From: Hyphomicrobiales bacterium
GTDB taxonomy: Bacteria; Pseudomonadota; Alphaproteobacteria; Rhizobiales; JAJFHB01
Direction: 5' to 3'
Assembly (NCBI GenBank): GCA_021775795.1
Contig: JAJFHB010000572.1
Location: forward strand, 1 to 5,336
Length of the DNA: 5,336 nucleotides
In this document: piece by piece, positions 1-5,336 of the stretch
How the letters are laid out: each line of letters starts with the position of its first letter
How positions within the stretch are numbered: the first letter of the stretch is position 1
Translations under genes and position numbers: made by a program
The notes under the pieces: generated by a model
What the model was told of the DNA's origin: nothing
Seen by the model: the letters and a program-made list of their open reading frames with translations, nothing else
The model's database searches: none

Positions 1-1139
1 GTGGCGGCTGGCAACGTTTGCTGTTGCTGGCGCGCGCCTGGGTAGCCGAGCCGGTCGTCTTGTTAATGGATGAGCCGACCTATCACCTGGATCTTGAAAA
101 GATCCTGATGCTCGAGAACTGGCTGGAAACCTGGGCAAGCAACCTGCTCGTGATCATCGCCAGCCACGACCGGAGTTTTCTGGATGCAGTGACCAATCGC
201 ACTTTGTTTTTGCGGCCGGAAAAATCACGCCTCTATTCCCTGCCCTACAGCCGCGCCCGGGATGAGCTGGCTCAGGCGGACGCAGCCGATGCTGCGGAGC
301 AGGAACGCGATCTGAAGAAAGCGCAACAACTGCGCCGCCAGTCCACAAAGCTGAAGAACATCGGCATCAACTCCGGTAGCGACCTGCTGCTCAAGAAACA
401 AAAGCAGCTGCGCGAGCGGGCCGACAAAATCGAACAGTCCGCGCTTTCTCTCCATTCAGAACGGGCGGGCCAGATCCGCCTGGCAAACCAGGGCACACAT
501 GCAAAATCCCTGATCCGCATGCGGGAATTGTCAGTCGAGACACCGGATGGACGCCTTCTGTTCGAGGTGCCAAAGCTGGATGTTTTTCAGGCCGACCGGA
601 TTGTGGTTCTGGGTCGTAACGGTACTGGAAAATCGACGCTTCTGCGGATGTTGCGCAAGGCTTTGCTCAGCGGCGAAGAAACACCCGGCATCCGCGCAAC
701 GCCGACGCTGGTGCTTGGCTCCATGGATCAGGAGCTGACAGGTGTGCCGCTTGATCAGACGCCGTTCAGTTTCGTTTCCGGCCTTGGCCAGGGTGATGCG
801 CGCAGCCGCTCTGCGCTGGCAACAGCAGGCATTGCGCATGACAAGCAGGACCGTCCGATCAGCCAGCTTTCATTCGGCCAAAGGTCACGCCTTGCTCTGC
901 TTGCGTTGCGCTTTGCCGAGCCCAACTTTTATCTGCTCGATGAGCCGACCAACCATGTCGACATTGCCGGACAGGAAGCCCTCGCCGACGAGATCAGGGA
1001 ACATAATGCCAGTTGTGTGCTCGTGTCTCATGACCGTGCCTTTGTCCGCGAAGTGGGGACACGCTTTCTGGTGGTCGAGAATGGCGGCTTGTCTGAGGAC
1101 GAGACGCCTGAGGCTTACTTCTCCTCACTCACGCCCTGA
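1..1139 (+). CDS. ABC-F family ATPase, C-terminal part (5' end outside window)
   Basis: This is a soluble tandem-ABC ATPase of the ABC-F class, whose studied members act on ribosomes (translation factors or antibiotic protection) rather than in transport. The frame is open to the left edge, and the first visible residues, GGWQR, are the end of the first ABC signature, so the N-terminal third is missing. Numbering from the first full codon (base 3): Walker B of domain 1 at about 18-25, its SHD switch at 54-56, a charged helical linker at about 85-150 (rich in K, Q, R and E, as expected for the inter-domain arm), Walker A of domain 2 (GRNGTGKS) at 204-211, signature LSFGQ at 289-293, Walker B and DEPTNHVD at 309-319, and SHD at 342-344. 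There are no membrane segments. Domain 1 reads DEPTYHLD where the family normally has DEPTNHLD. The C-terminus is short, without the long coiled-coil tail of Uup. The subfamily and any resistance role cannot be decided. It converges on the GMC gene 39 bp away. Confidence 0.93.
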   Translation, partial: GGWQRLLLLARAWVAEPVVLLMDEPTYHLDLEKILMLENWLETWASNLLVIIASHDRSFLDAVTNRTLFLRPEKSRLYSLPYSRARDELAQADAADAAEQERDLKKAQQLRRQSTKLKNIGINSGSDLLLKKQKQLRERADKIEQSALSLHSERAGQIRLANQGTHAKSLIRMRELSVETPDGRLLFEVPKLDVFQADRIVVLGRNGTGKSTLLRMLRKALLSGEETPGIRATPTLVLGSMDQELTGVPLDQTPFSFVSGLGQGDARSRSALATAGIAHDKQDRPISQLSFGQRSRLALLALRFAEPNFYLLDEPTNHVDIAGQEALADEIREHNASCVLVSHDRAFVREVGTRFLVVENGGLSEDETPEAYFSSLTP

Positions 1140-1178
1140 CGGTGGAACCAGATTGTCTCGGCAAAAAGATGAAACGCT

Positions 1179-3020
1179 CTAGGCACCGACAAAACTCGCA
1201 AGCTTCACTCCATGGTCTCTGGCGATGGTTTCTGCCGCCTTTTCGCCTATCATGATTGACGCTGCATTTGTGTTGCCGCTGATAATTTCGGGCATCACGC
1301 TTGCATCCGCGACACGGAGATTGTCCACGCCAAACACTTTGAGCCGCTCATCCACGACATCACCGATACGGCAGGTGCAGGAAAGGTGATAGACGGTCGT
1401 TGAATAGTGCAGCGCCATGTTTTCCAAAAGCGCATCACTTGGGTTTTCGCCCTCAACGTAGCCGTGCTTTTGCGCGAGTGCTGATGGAATATTCAGCGGC
1501 CCGGGTTTGATTTCCCCAGGCCAGTTCGAAACAATGTCGAGAGCCTTGCGCATGACAGAGACCATGACTTTGAGGTCATAGGGGTCCGTAAAGTAATTCA
1601 TGCGGATTTCCGGCGGCGCTGACGGGTCGGAGCTGGTGATGACAATCTCGCCTTCGCTGTGAGGGAGCACAGGGTTGGCGAACACGATCACGCTCTCCTT
1701 GTCGGCCGCAAGGCTGGCTTCAGCATCTTCAAAGTAGTTGGCGAGATCCAGTTTGAGACGGTCGCCCAGAAGGGCTGCGTCGTAGCCACACGGAGAGAAG
1801 GCGATCTGGGCATCATGGCTGTGAAGGTCACCAAGGCCGGTAGAGTAGAAGGTCACCGCATCATAGATCGAAGATGAAACGAGGCTTTCTCCTGTTTCAA
1901 CCCATTCCGCCAGCCGGCGCTCTGCTTCCGCCTTCAAACCCGCAAGCTCAGGAGACAGATTGGCGTCGTCTGCCGGGTCTGCCGGCAAGGGGCCCGCAGG
2001 CGCTCTCAATGCATCAGGACCCGCTGACACACCAATTTCCGCCACCGGCAGGCCGATGCCCGGTGCGGGAAAGAAAAGCGCACAATGGAGATGGTCTTTG
2101 AGGTGCTTGCCGACGGCAGGCAGTTCATGCAGACAGGCGACATCTGCCGCCTCCAGCTCGCGCCGCGGTCCGATGCCCGACAACATCAGGATGTGTGGAG
2201 AACCAACGGCACCGGAACTGAGGATGATATCCTTTGACGCCTCGACAACATGGAGCTGTCCATCATCGGTGCGATACTCAACACCCGTCGCCTTGCGCGC
2301 ACCTTCGTCTCCAGACAACAGCACACGGGTTGCCTGCGCCCGCGTGATAATGGTCAGGTTGGGGCGTTGCTCGGCGTCACCTTCGAGGAAGGCGCGATAG
2401 GTACTCGAGCGCTTGCCTTTCCGCGTGCTTGTCTGAAACAGGGATGCAACGCCTTCAGGCCTTTTGCGATCGCGGCCATTGTAATCACCGCGAGGGATAC
2501 CAGCGGCTTCTGCCGCATCGACAAAACCGCGGCATGCCGGAATCACAGGCGAGCGCACTGATACGCCGAGTGGGCCGCCTGAGCTGTGGGCATCCTGGTC
2601 GATGGAAATTTCATTGCTGGGCGCAAGATCCTCGCTCTTGCGAAAATAGGGTAACACCTCATCGTAGCTCCAGCCGGAAGCCCCCTTCTTCGCCCAATTG
2701 TCAAAATCGCCCGGGTGCCCCCTGACATAGGCCATGTAGTTGATGCCGGATGAACCCCCGAGCATCTTACCGCGAGGTACGGGCATGCGGCCTCCGCTCA
2801 GGCCGAGGCCGGCATTTCCGGGGTCGGCGGTGTACATCCAGTCGGTCTCGGGATCGAGCAGCAGATTGGCAACTGCAGCCGGCATCAATTCATGAGCGGG
2901 AGGGCGATCGCCAGCCTCAACAAGGGCGACTTTGCAGTTTGGGTCTTCACTCAGTCTTGCCGCGATTACGGCACCGGCGGAACCGCCACCTACAACCACA
3001 AAATCAAAATCGCCTGACAT
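1179..3020 (-). CDS. GMC-family FAD oxidoreductase (choline dehydrogenase-like)
   Basis: This is a complete 613-residue flavoprotein of the glucose-methanol-choline family, which oxidises alcohols to aldehydes or ketones using FAD. Visible features in order: Rossmann FAD motif GGGSAG at 11-16, with E35 ending the second strand; GMC signature 1 at about 83-106 (RGKMLGGSSGIN onwards); GMC signature 2 at about 269-283 (SGAVGSPHILMLSGIG); substrate domain at about 310-500; and a C-terminal catalytic region with H545 and N583 in SGNTNA, the expected His/Asn pair. The loop after H545 reads HLSCTCRIG instead of the usual HPVGTCRMG. It is longer than typical bacterial members (about 530-560), with the extra length mainly in an Ala/Pro/Glu-rich stretch near 332-375. 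There is no signal peptide, so it is probably cytoplasmic. The ATG at 3020 is preferred because GGAGG lies about 6 nt upstream; an in-frame GTG at 3035 would overlap that site. The substrate is unknown and the name BetA is not justified. Confidence 0.95.
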   Translation of the reverse strand: MSGDFDFVVVGGGSAGAVIAARLSEDPNCKVALVEAGDRPPAHELMPAAVANLLLDPETDWMYTADPGNAGLGLSGGRMPVPRGKMLGGSSGINYMAYVRGHPGDFDNWAKKGASGWSYDEVLPYFRKSEDLAPSNEISIDQDAHSSGGPLGVSVRSPVIPACRGFVDAAEAAGIPRGDYNGRDRKRPEGVASLFQTSTRKGKRSSTYRAFLEGDAEQRPNLTIITRAQATRVLLSGDEGARKATGVEYRTDDGQLHVVEASKDIILSSGAVGSPHILMLSGIGPRRELEAADVACLHELPAVGKHLKDHLHCALFFPAPGIGLPVAEIGVSAGPDALRAPAGPLPADPADDANLSPELAGLKAEAERRLAEWVETGESLVSSSIYDAVTFYSTGLGDLHSHDAQIAFSPCGYDAALLGDRLKLDLANYFEDAEASLAADKESVIVFANPVLPHSEGEIVITSSDPSAPPEIRMNYFTDPYDLKVMVSVMRKALDIVSNWPGEIKPGPLNIPSALAQKHGYVEGENPSDALLENMALHYSTTVYHLSCTCRIGDVVDERLKVFGVDNLRVADASVMPEIISGNTNAASIMIGEKAAETIARDHGVKLASFVGA

Positions 3021-3024
3021 CCGT

Positions 3025-3030
3025 TTCCTC
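3025..3030 (-). promoter_or_regulatory. Ribosome binding site of the GMC oxidoreductase
   Basis: Read on the minus strand, GAGGAAACGG directly precedes the ATG at 3020, with a purine-rich GGGGAGG core a few bases upstream. This spacing supports the ATG at 3020 as the start over the GTG at 3035, which would place the Shine-Dalgarno sequence inside the coding region. Confidence 0.75.
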
Positions 3031-3112
3031 CCCACTCATTTGCCGCAACGCACCAATGCACGAACCCGCCGCGCTGGTTCACCTGAACCGCGCTGTAGTT
3101 CCAAGAATTTGG

Positions 3113-3140
3113 ATTGTAGCCATTGCGTGGCAATGAACAA
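3113..3140 (-). promoter_or_regulatory. Candidate sigma-70-type promoter of the GMC gene
   Basis: On the minus strand, TTGTTC (3140-3135) and TACAAT (3118-3113) are separated by 16 bp and lie about 93 bp upstream of the ATG at 3020. The -10 box matches five of six consensus positions and the -35 box is partial. A perfect 15-bp dyad (3121-3135) fills most of the spacer, so a regulator bound there would block polymerase. This is inferred from sequence match alone. Confidence 0.4.
3121..3135. promoter_or_regulatory. Operator-like dyad CATTGC-GTG-GCAATG
   Basis: Two perfect 6-bp inverted arms, CATTGC (3121-3126) and GCAATG (3130-3135), are separated by three bases inside the spacer of the candidate GMC promoter. 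The same half-site recurs as a gapless palindrome, ATTGCGCAAT, at 3167-3176, about 45 bp farther from the GMC gene. Position and symmetry suggest a binding site for a dimeric repressor, but no regulator gene is present in the window. Confidence 0.35.
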
Positions 3141-3166
3141 CCGGCTGAGAGCAAGAGCTGCACACA

Positions 3167-3176
3167 ATTGCGCAAT
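3167..3176. repeat. Palindrome ATTGCGCAAT
   Basis: This is a perfect 10-bp palindrome in the divergent intergenic region. It shares the ATTGC/GCAAT half-sites with the dyad at 3121-3135 but without the 3-bp spacer. It could be a second operator site upstream of the GMC promoter candidate, although a 10-bp palindrome alone is weak evidence. Confidence 0.3.
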
Positions 3177-3337
3177 GGATGGTGGGACACGACACCTGGG
3201 ATGGACCGGCCGGACAGGGCGGGATTATGTGAGGGTTGGCCTTGAAAACGCGCCCGCACCTCTCTCCATGTCTGATGTCGGAAGCACAGCGGATACCCCA
3301 ACTTGGAGTTCAAGACGGCAGTAACTGACCCAAATCG

Positions 3338-3352
3338 TGACCACGTGGTTCA
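3338..3352. promoter_or_regulatory. Operator-like dyad centred on ACCACGTGGT
   Basis: A perfect 10-bp palindrome, ACCACGTGGT, spans 3340-3349 and is flanked by TGA on the left and TCA on the right, giving a near-symmetric 15-bp element offset by one base. It lies about 130 bp upstream of the tandem NTF2-like gene. A related TGACCA plus GTTCAATTG block follows 90 bp downstream. This looks like a transcription factor site; which factor is unknown. Confidence 0.35.
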
Positions 3353-3446
3353 ATTGCTGAAGTATACCCGCACGCTCCCCATAACAAATGTGTACAATCT
3401 AACATTCTGTTCGGGTCGGGTTACATGTCTTGACCAAGTTCAATTG
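3348..3446 (+). repeat. Direct repeat of GTTCAATTG, 90 bp apart
   Basis: GTTCAATTG occurs at 3348-3356 and again at 3438-3446, exactly 90 bp apart. Each copy is preceded by TGACCA (3338-3343 and 3431-3436), with a gap of four bases in the first copy and one in the second. The second copy lies just upstream of the ribosome binding site of the NTF2-like gene. The pair may be two sites for one regulator, or a coincidence strengthened by shared base composition. Confidence 0.35.
3383..3411 (+). promoter_or_regulatory. Imperfect inverted repeat around a TACAAT box
   Basis: AACAAATGT (3383-3391) and ACATTCTGTT (3402-3411) are inverted with a single-base bulge, and TACAAT (3393-3398), a possible -10 box for the plus-strand gene at 3480, sits between them. 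No good -35 box is found 16-18 bp upstream, so the promoter would need an activator or lies elsewhere. Low confidence. Confidence 0.25.
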
Positions 3447-3465
3447 GGCTCGAAAGCGTTGTGTT

Positions 3466-3474
3466 GGAGGAGGA
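3466..3474 (+). promoter_or_regulatory. Ribosome binding site of the tandem NTF2-like gene
   Basis: GGAGGAGGA lies five bases before the ATG at 3480, a near-ideal Shine-Dalgarno arrangement. It decides the start: the same frame stays open upstream to a TTG at 3303, but that longer version has no comparable site and its extra 59 residues do not resemble a folded domain. Confidence 0.85.
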
Positions 3475-3479
3475 ACAAA

Positions 3480-4325
3480 ATGACGACTCAGGAAATCATC
3501 ACGCTTGTCGAAGGATCTTATGCGGCGAGGCGCGAAGAACTCGTCGATGAGGCATTGGACTTCTTTGACCCGGACGCGGTGTTCAGGATTGTGGCAAATC
3601 CGGGCATGGGCGACATCGGGCGCTCTATCCGTGGTCACGATCAGCTTCGCACCCAACTTGAAGAACTTTTCAAAGTTTGGGATTGGAAGGATTTTCCGAT
3701 CAGAACGATCGCCGTCGAGGGTGATACGGCCTTCGTGCATAGCAGTGGGATCATGCACTTTACGCCAACGGGTAAAGACGTTCAGACTGAAGCGCTCGAC
3801 ATCCTCAGATTTAAGAACGGAAAGATCGTCGAGTTCACGGAGTTCGCAGATACTCACCTGGTGGCCAGCCTGATTGCCGAAGCAACTGGTGAGCAGCTCT
3901 CAGACGCTTCCGAGTCTTTGGCGGTGGGACTCATGCGGCACTGGTTTGAGAAGGTGTGGAACCAGCAGGACGAGGCTACTATCCACAAAATGTTGCATGA
4001 CGACTGCTTGATAGCCGGACTTAATCTGGCAGAAACCGGCCCCAAAGCATTTATCCCTTTTTACCAAAAATTCCTGCTCGCGTTCGACCAACCACGAGTC
4101 GATGTCCTCGAAATAACCGGGGACACCGTCAACACCACCGGTCTTGCGACCTTCAGCGGCCATCATAAGAAGACCGGAAAGGATGTGAGCTTCGAGTTTG
4201 GCTTCAGCGCTCGTTGGGAAGGTGGACAAATCGTCGAGGCGAGGAATGTGATCGACTTCCATGGACTTCTGCAACAGATCGGCGAGATTGAAGCGTCCAC
4301 GCTCGCTGCAGCACTCGAAGCCTAA
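3480..4325 (+). CDS. Tandem NTF2/SnoaL-like domain protein
   Basis: This is a 281-residue soluble protein with two consecutive NTF2-like (SnoaL-type, cone-shaped alpha+beta) domains. Domain 1 covers about 5-130 and domain 2 about 145-270. Both follow the same order: N-terminal helix, a D-rich turn (FFDPDAVFRI at 28-37; MLHDDCLIAG at 171-180), a G-x-x-x-F/L helix, then curved beta strands. The halves share TGKDV at 97-101 and 232-236, and similar terminal strands ending NGKIVEF and GGQIVEA, which supports internal duplication. Members of this superfamily are enzymes (cyclases, isomerases, hydrolases, dehydratases) or binding domains, so the fold does not give a reaction. There is no signal peptide or membrane segment. 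It is transcribed away from the GMC oxidoreductase across a shared 459-bp region, which makes a joint role in small-molecule metabolism possible but unproven. No same-strand partner gene follows. Confidence 0.85.
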   Translation: MTTQEIITLVEGSYAARREELVDEALDFFDPDAVFRIVANPGMGDIGRSIRGHDQLRTQLEELFKVWDWKDFPIRTIAVEGDTAFVHSSGIMHFTPTGKDVQTEALDILRFKNGKIVEFTEFADTHLVASLIAEATGEQLSDASESLAVGLMRHWFEKVWNQQDEATIHKMLHDDCLIAGLNLAETGPKAFIPFYQKFLLAFDQPRVDVLEITGDTVNTTGLATFSGHHKKTGKDVSFEFGFSARWEGGQIVEARNVIDFHGLLQQIGEIEASTLAAALEA

Positions 4326-4598
4326 AGCCACAGTATCTCATGCCCGTTGTTGGGACTTGGCCGGTTAGCTGCGCGATTCGGCGCGGGGCGCGGGCTTTAC
4401 CTACCCAGGCAGTGGAAACCGAGGGTGCCACCACGAATGTTCGCTAGCTCATACCGCTCTTAGAAGTCAGCATTTTTGGCGGCGAGTTTCGCAGGCCGGA
4501 GGACGGCCTGTGCGTTAGCAACTATACGGGCCGGGTCTGCATAACCTTGCAGTTCCAGGCAACAGGTATTTGGTACATCACCCCGCAGTCGCCGAAAC
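4326..4598. other. Noncoding stretch after the NTF2-like gene
   Basis: No frame here has a ribosome binding site together with a recognisable protein. The short open frames on both strands lack family motifs. It contains a GC-rich segment (about 4360-4400) that could fold but has no clean T-tract, and the hairpin at 4492-4510. A plus-strand terminator for the NTF2-like gene was expected here; the best candidate is GCCCG (from about 4341) pairing with CGGGC before TTT near 4400, but the enclosed loop is long and I do not call it. Confidence 0.5.
4492..4510. repeat. Perfect inverted repeat, 7-bp arms
   Basis: CAGGCCG (4492-4498) and CGGCCTG (4504-4510) are perfectly complementary around the 5-base loop GAGGA. 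Outer bases CGC and GCG could extend the stem across a small bulge. No T-run follows on either strand, so it is not a typical intrinsic terminator; it could be an RNA hairpin or part of a dispersed repeat. Confidence 0.5.
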
Positions 4599-4630
4599 AA
4601 AAAAATACCCGCTGCGGCAACCACAACGGG
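4599..4630 (-). terminator. Rho-independent terminator on the minus strand
   Basis: Read on the minus strand, CCCGTTGTGG (4630-4621) pairs with CCGCAGCGGG (4617-4608) in a 10-bp stem including two G-U pairs, around a TTG loop, followed by TA and seven T residues (4605-4599). This is a textbook intrinsic terminator. It would end transcripts coming from the glycosyltransferase, whose stop is about 236 bp upstream, or from the gene whose 3' remnant may end at 4679. On the plus strand no T-run follows the stem. Confidence 0.8.
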
Positions 4631-4678
4631 CGTCTAGAATTCCTGTTCTGCGGCCTGTCAATCGCCAGGTCAAACCTT

Positions 4679-4759
4679 TCACATGCTGGCGAACCAGTCG
4701 CCAAGGCTGACGGAAACACCCGCCTGTACCTGACGGTAGTTCAGCCCGATGGAGTGCAC
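4679..4759 (-). pseudogene. Possible 3' remnant of an unidentified gene
   Basis: A 26-residue minus-strand frame ends at TGA 4679-4681, 48 bp before the intrinsic terminator, which is typical spacing for a genuine gene end. The translation contains YRQVQAGVSVSLGDWFASM, with alternating polar and hydrophobic residues like a beta strand. A TAG lies three codons before the GTG at 4759, and no ribosome binding site was seen. It may be the tail of a gene whose upstream part was lost or frameshifted, or a chance frame. The family is not recognised. Confidence 0.25.
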
Positions 4760-4865
4760 GAAAACCTACTCCCCAATCCGGAGTTAGATCTAATCTTTTT
4801 GGAGACTTTACGTCAGAACACCAATGAAAACGTAATATCCAAACAATGCAATGAATCGAGACCTC

Positions 4866-5336
4866 TCATGGCCGCATATCGAACGTACTCAAATACTTAT
4901 GTAACTCGTGTAAGAAGGCAGTTTTTTCATTCTCCAAAGTGTGTTTGGCACTAACCTCTTTGGCCTTAACCTTCAGACGGCATGTTAAACTTGGGTTTTT
5001 CAACACTGCTCGCACGGCTGCGTGCAGCGCGCCAACAGACCTAGCTGGCATCAAGCAGTTTTTACCATCGATACAAAAGTCTCTTGTGCCCACACAATCG
5101 GGAACAATCAACACGCAATCTAGTGCCATTGCTTCGAGCGCAGGTAGAAAAAACCCTTCGGCTTCAGCGGGCAATGTTACGGCAATTCCAGCTTTGGATA
5201 AACGGGTCAAAAATTCCGAACGCGGAACATGATCAACACAAAGATCAACTTCAATTCCATCCTGCAAAAGTATCTTTGCCAACTCTTTAGCAAGAGCCTT
5301 GTCTTTCATGCCTGCAATAAAAACCTTGGTGGAAAT
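4866..5336 (-). CDS. GT4-type glycosyltransferase, C-terminal part (5' end outside window)
   Basis: These 156 residues are the nucleotide-sugar-binding C-terminal domain of a GT-B fold glycosyltransferase of the GT4 (glycosyl transferases group 1) type, which moves a sugar from an activated donor to an acceptor, commonly in surface polysaccharide or glycan assembly. From the first visible residue, STKVFIAG (2-9) is the first strand of the domain; HVPRSEFLTRLSKAGIAV follows at about 36-53; the E-x7-E motif EGFFLPALE is at 60-68, followed by AMA; and DCVGTRDFCIDGKNCLM at about 80-96 is the usual loop and strand after it. The canonical EGFGLP reads EGFFLP here. The frame is open through the right edge, so the internal Met at 5309 is not the start; the acceptor-binding N-terminal domain is missing. 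Codon use is AT-richer than the genes at 1-4325, suggesting a transferred polysaccharide locus. Acceptor and donor are not determinable. Confidence 0.85.
   Translation of the reverse strand: MSTKVFIAGMKDKALAKELAKILLQDGIEVDLCVDHVPRSEFLTRLSKAGIAVTLPAEAEGFFLPALEAMALDCVLIVPDCVGTRDFCIDGKNCLMPARSVGALHAAVRAVLKNPSLTCRLKVKAKEVSAKHTLENEKTAFLHELHKYLSTFDMRP

Noticed and set aside
1140..1178. Bidirectional terminator between the convergent ABC-F and GMC genes
   Set aside because: I looked for a stem-loop with flanking T/A runs in the 39-bp gap and found none convincing.
742..1182. Overlapping plus-strand frame within the ABC-F gene
   Set aside because: It overlaps the second ATP-binding domain in another frame and its translation has no ABC or other recognisable motifs.
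1960..2400. Plus-strand open frame inside the GMC gene
   Set aside because: It is antisense to a clearly coding gene with conserved motifs, and its Ser/Arg/Pro-rich translation is typical of a shadow frame.
3021..3035. GTG at 3035 as the GMC start
   Set aside because: The five extra codons include the Shine-Dalgarno sequence of the ATG at 3020, and the FAD-binding fold begins normally just after that ATG.
3303..3479. N-terminal extension of the NTF2-like protein starting at TTG 3303
   Set aside because: The ATG at 3480 has a near-perfect ribosome binding site, the extension resembles no domain, and it runs through the dyad and repeat cluster expected of a regulatory region.
4204..4434. Minus-strand frame of 76 residues overlapping the 3' end of the NTF2-like gene
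   Set aside because: More than half of it is antisense to a well-supported gene, and it lacks a ribosome binding site or recognisable motif.
4547..4954. 135-residue plus-strand open frame
   Set aside because: It starts at a TTG without a ribosome binding site, runs antisense across the intrinsic terminator and the glycosyltransferase end, and shows no family motif.

Overview
The window looks like a moderately GC-rich proteobacterial chromosome segment, most likely alphaproteobacterial. The gene style (a choline-dehydrogenase-like GMC flavoprotein, an ABC-F ATPase, strong GGAGG ribosome binding sites) fits Rhodobacterales or Hyphomicrobiales, but nothing in the window fixes the genus. No rRNA, tRNA, CRISPR array, intact insertion sequence or phage gene was seen.

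Layout from left to right. (1) Bases 1-1139, plus strand: the C-terminal part of an ABC-F ATPase with two ATP-binding domains, cut by the left window edge. (2) Bases 1179-3020, minus strand, convergent with the first gene and separated by 39 bp: a complete GMC-family FAD oxidoreductase of 613 residues, starting at an ATG with a good ribosome binding site rather than at an in-frame GTG 15 bp upstream. (3) Bases 3021-3479: a divergent intergenic region rich in short dyads and repeats, with a promoter candidate for the GMC gene. (4) Bases 3480-4325, plus strand: a complete 281-residue protein made of two NTF2/SnoaL-like domains in tandem. (5) Bases 4326-4865: about 540 bp with no credible intact gene, holding a GC-rich hairpin, a convincing minus-strand intrinsic terminator and a short possible 3' gene remnant. 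(6) Bases 4866-5336, minus strand: the C-terminal half of a GT4-type glycosyltransferase, cut by the right window edge and visibly more AT-rich than the rest.

The genes do not form one obvious pathway. The only pair that may be functionally linked is the GMC oxidoreductase and the tandem NTF2-like protein, which are divergently transcribed from a shared regulatory region. Oxidoreductases and SnoaL-like proteins do co-occur in small-molecule catabolic or biosynthetic loci, but no substrate can be read from the sequence. The right end probably belongs to a surface-polysaccharide locus with a different compositional history. I found no clear case for an undescribed system; the most useful leads are the operator-like dyads between the divergent genes, the altered catalytic-loop motif of the GMC enzyme, the double NTF2 architecture and the composition break near 4.7-4.87 kb.
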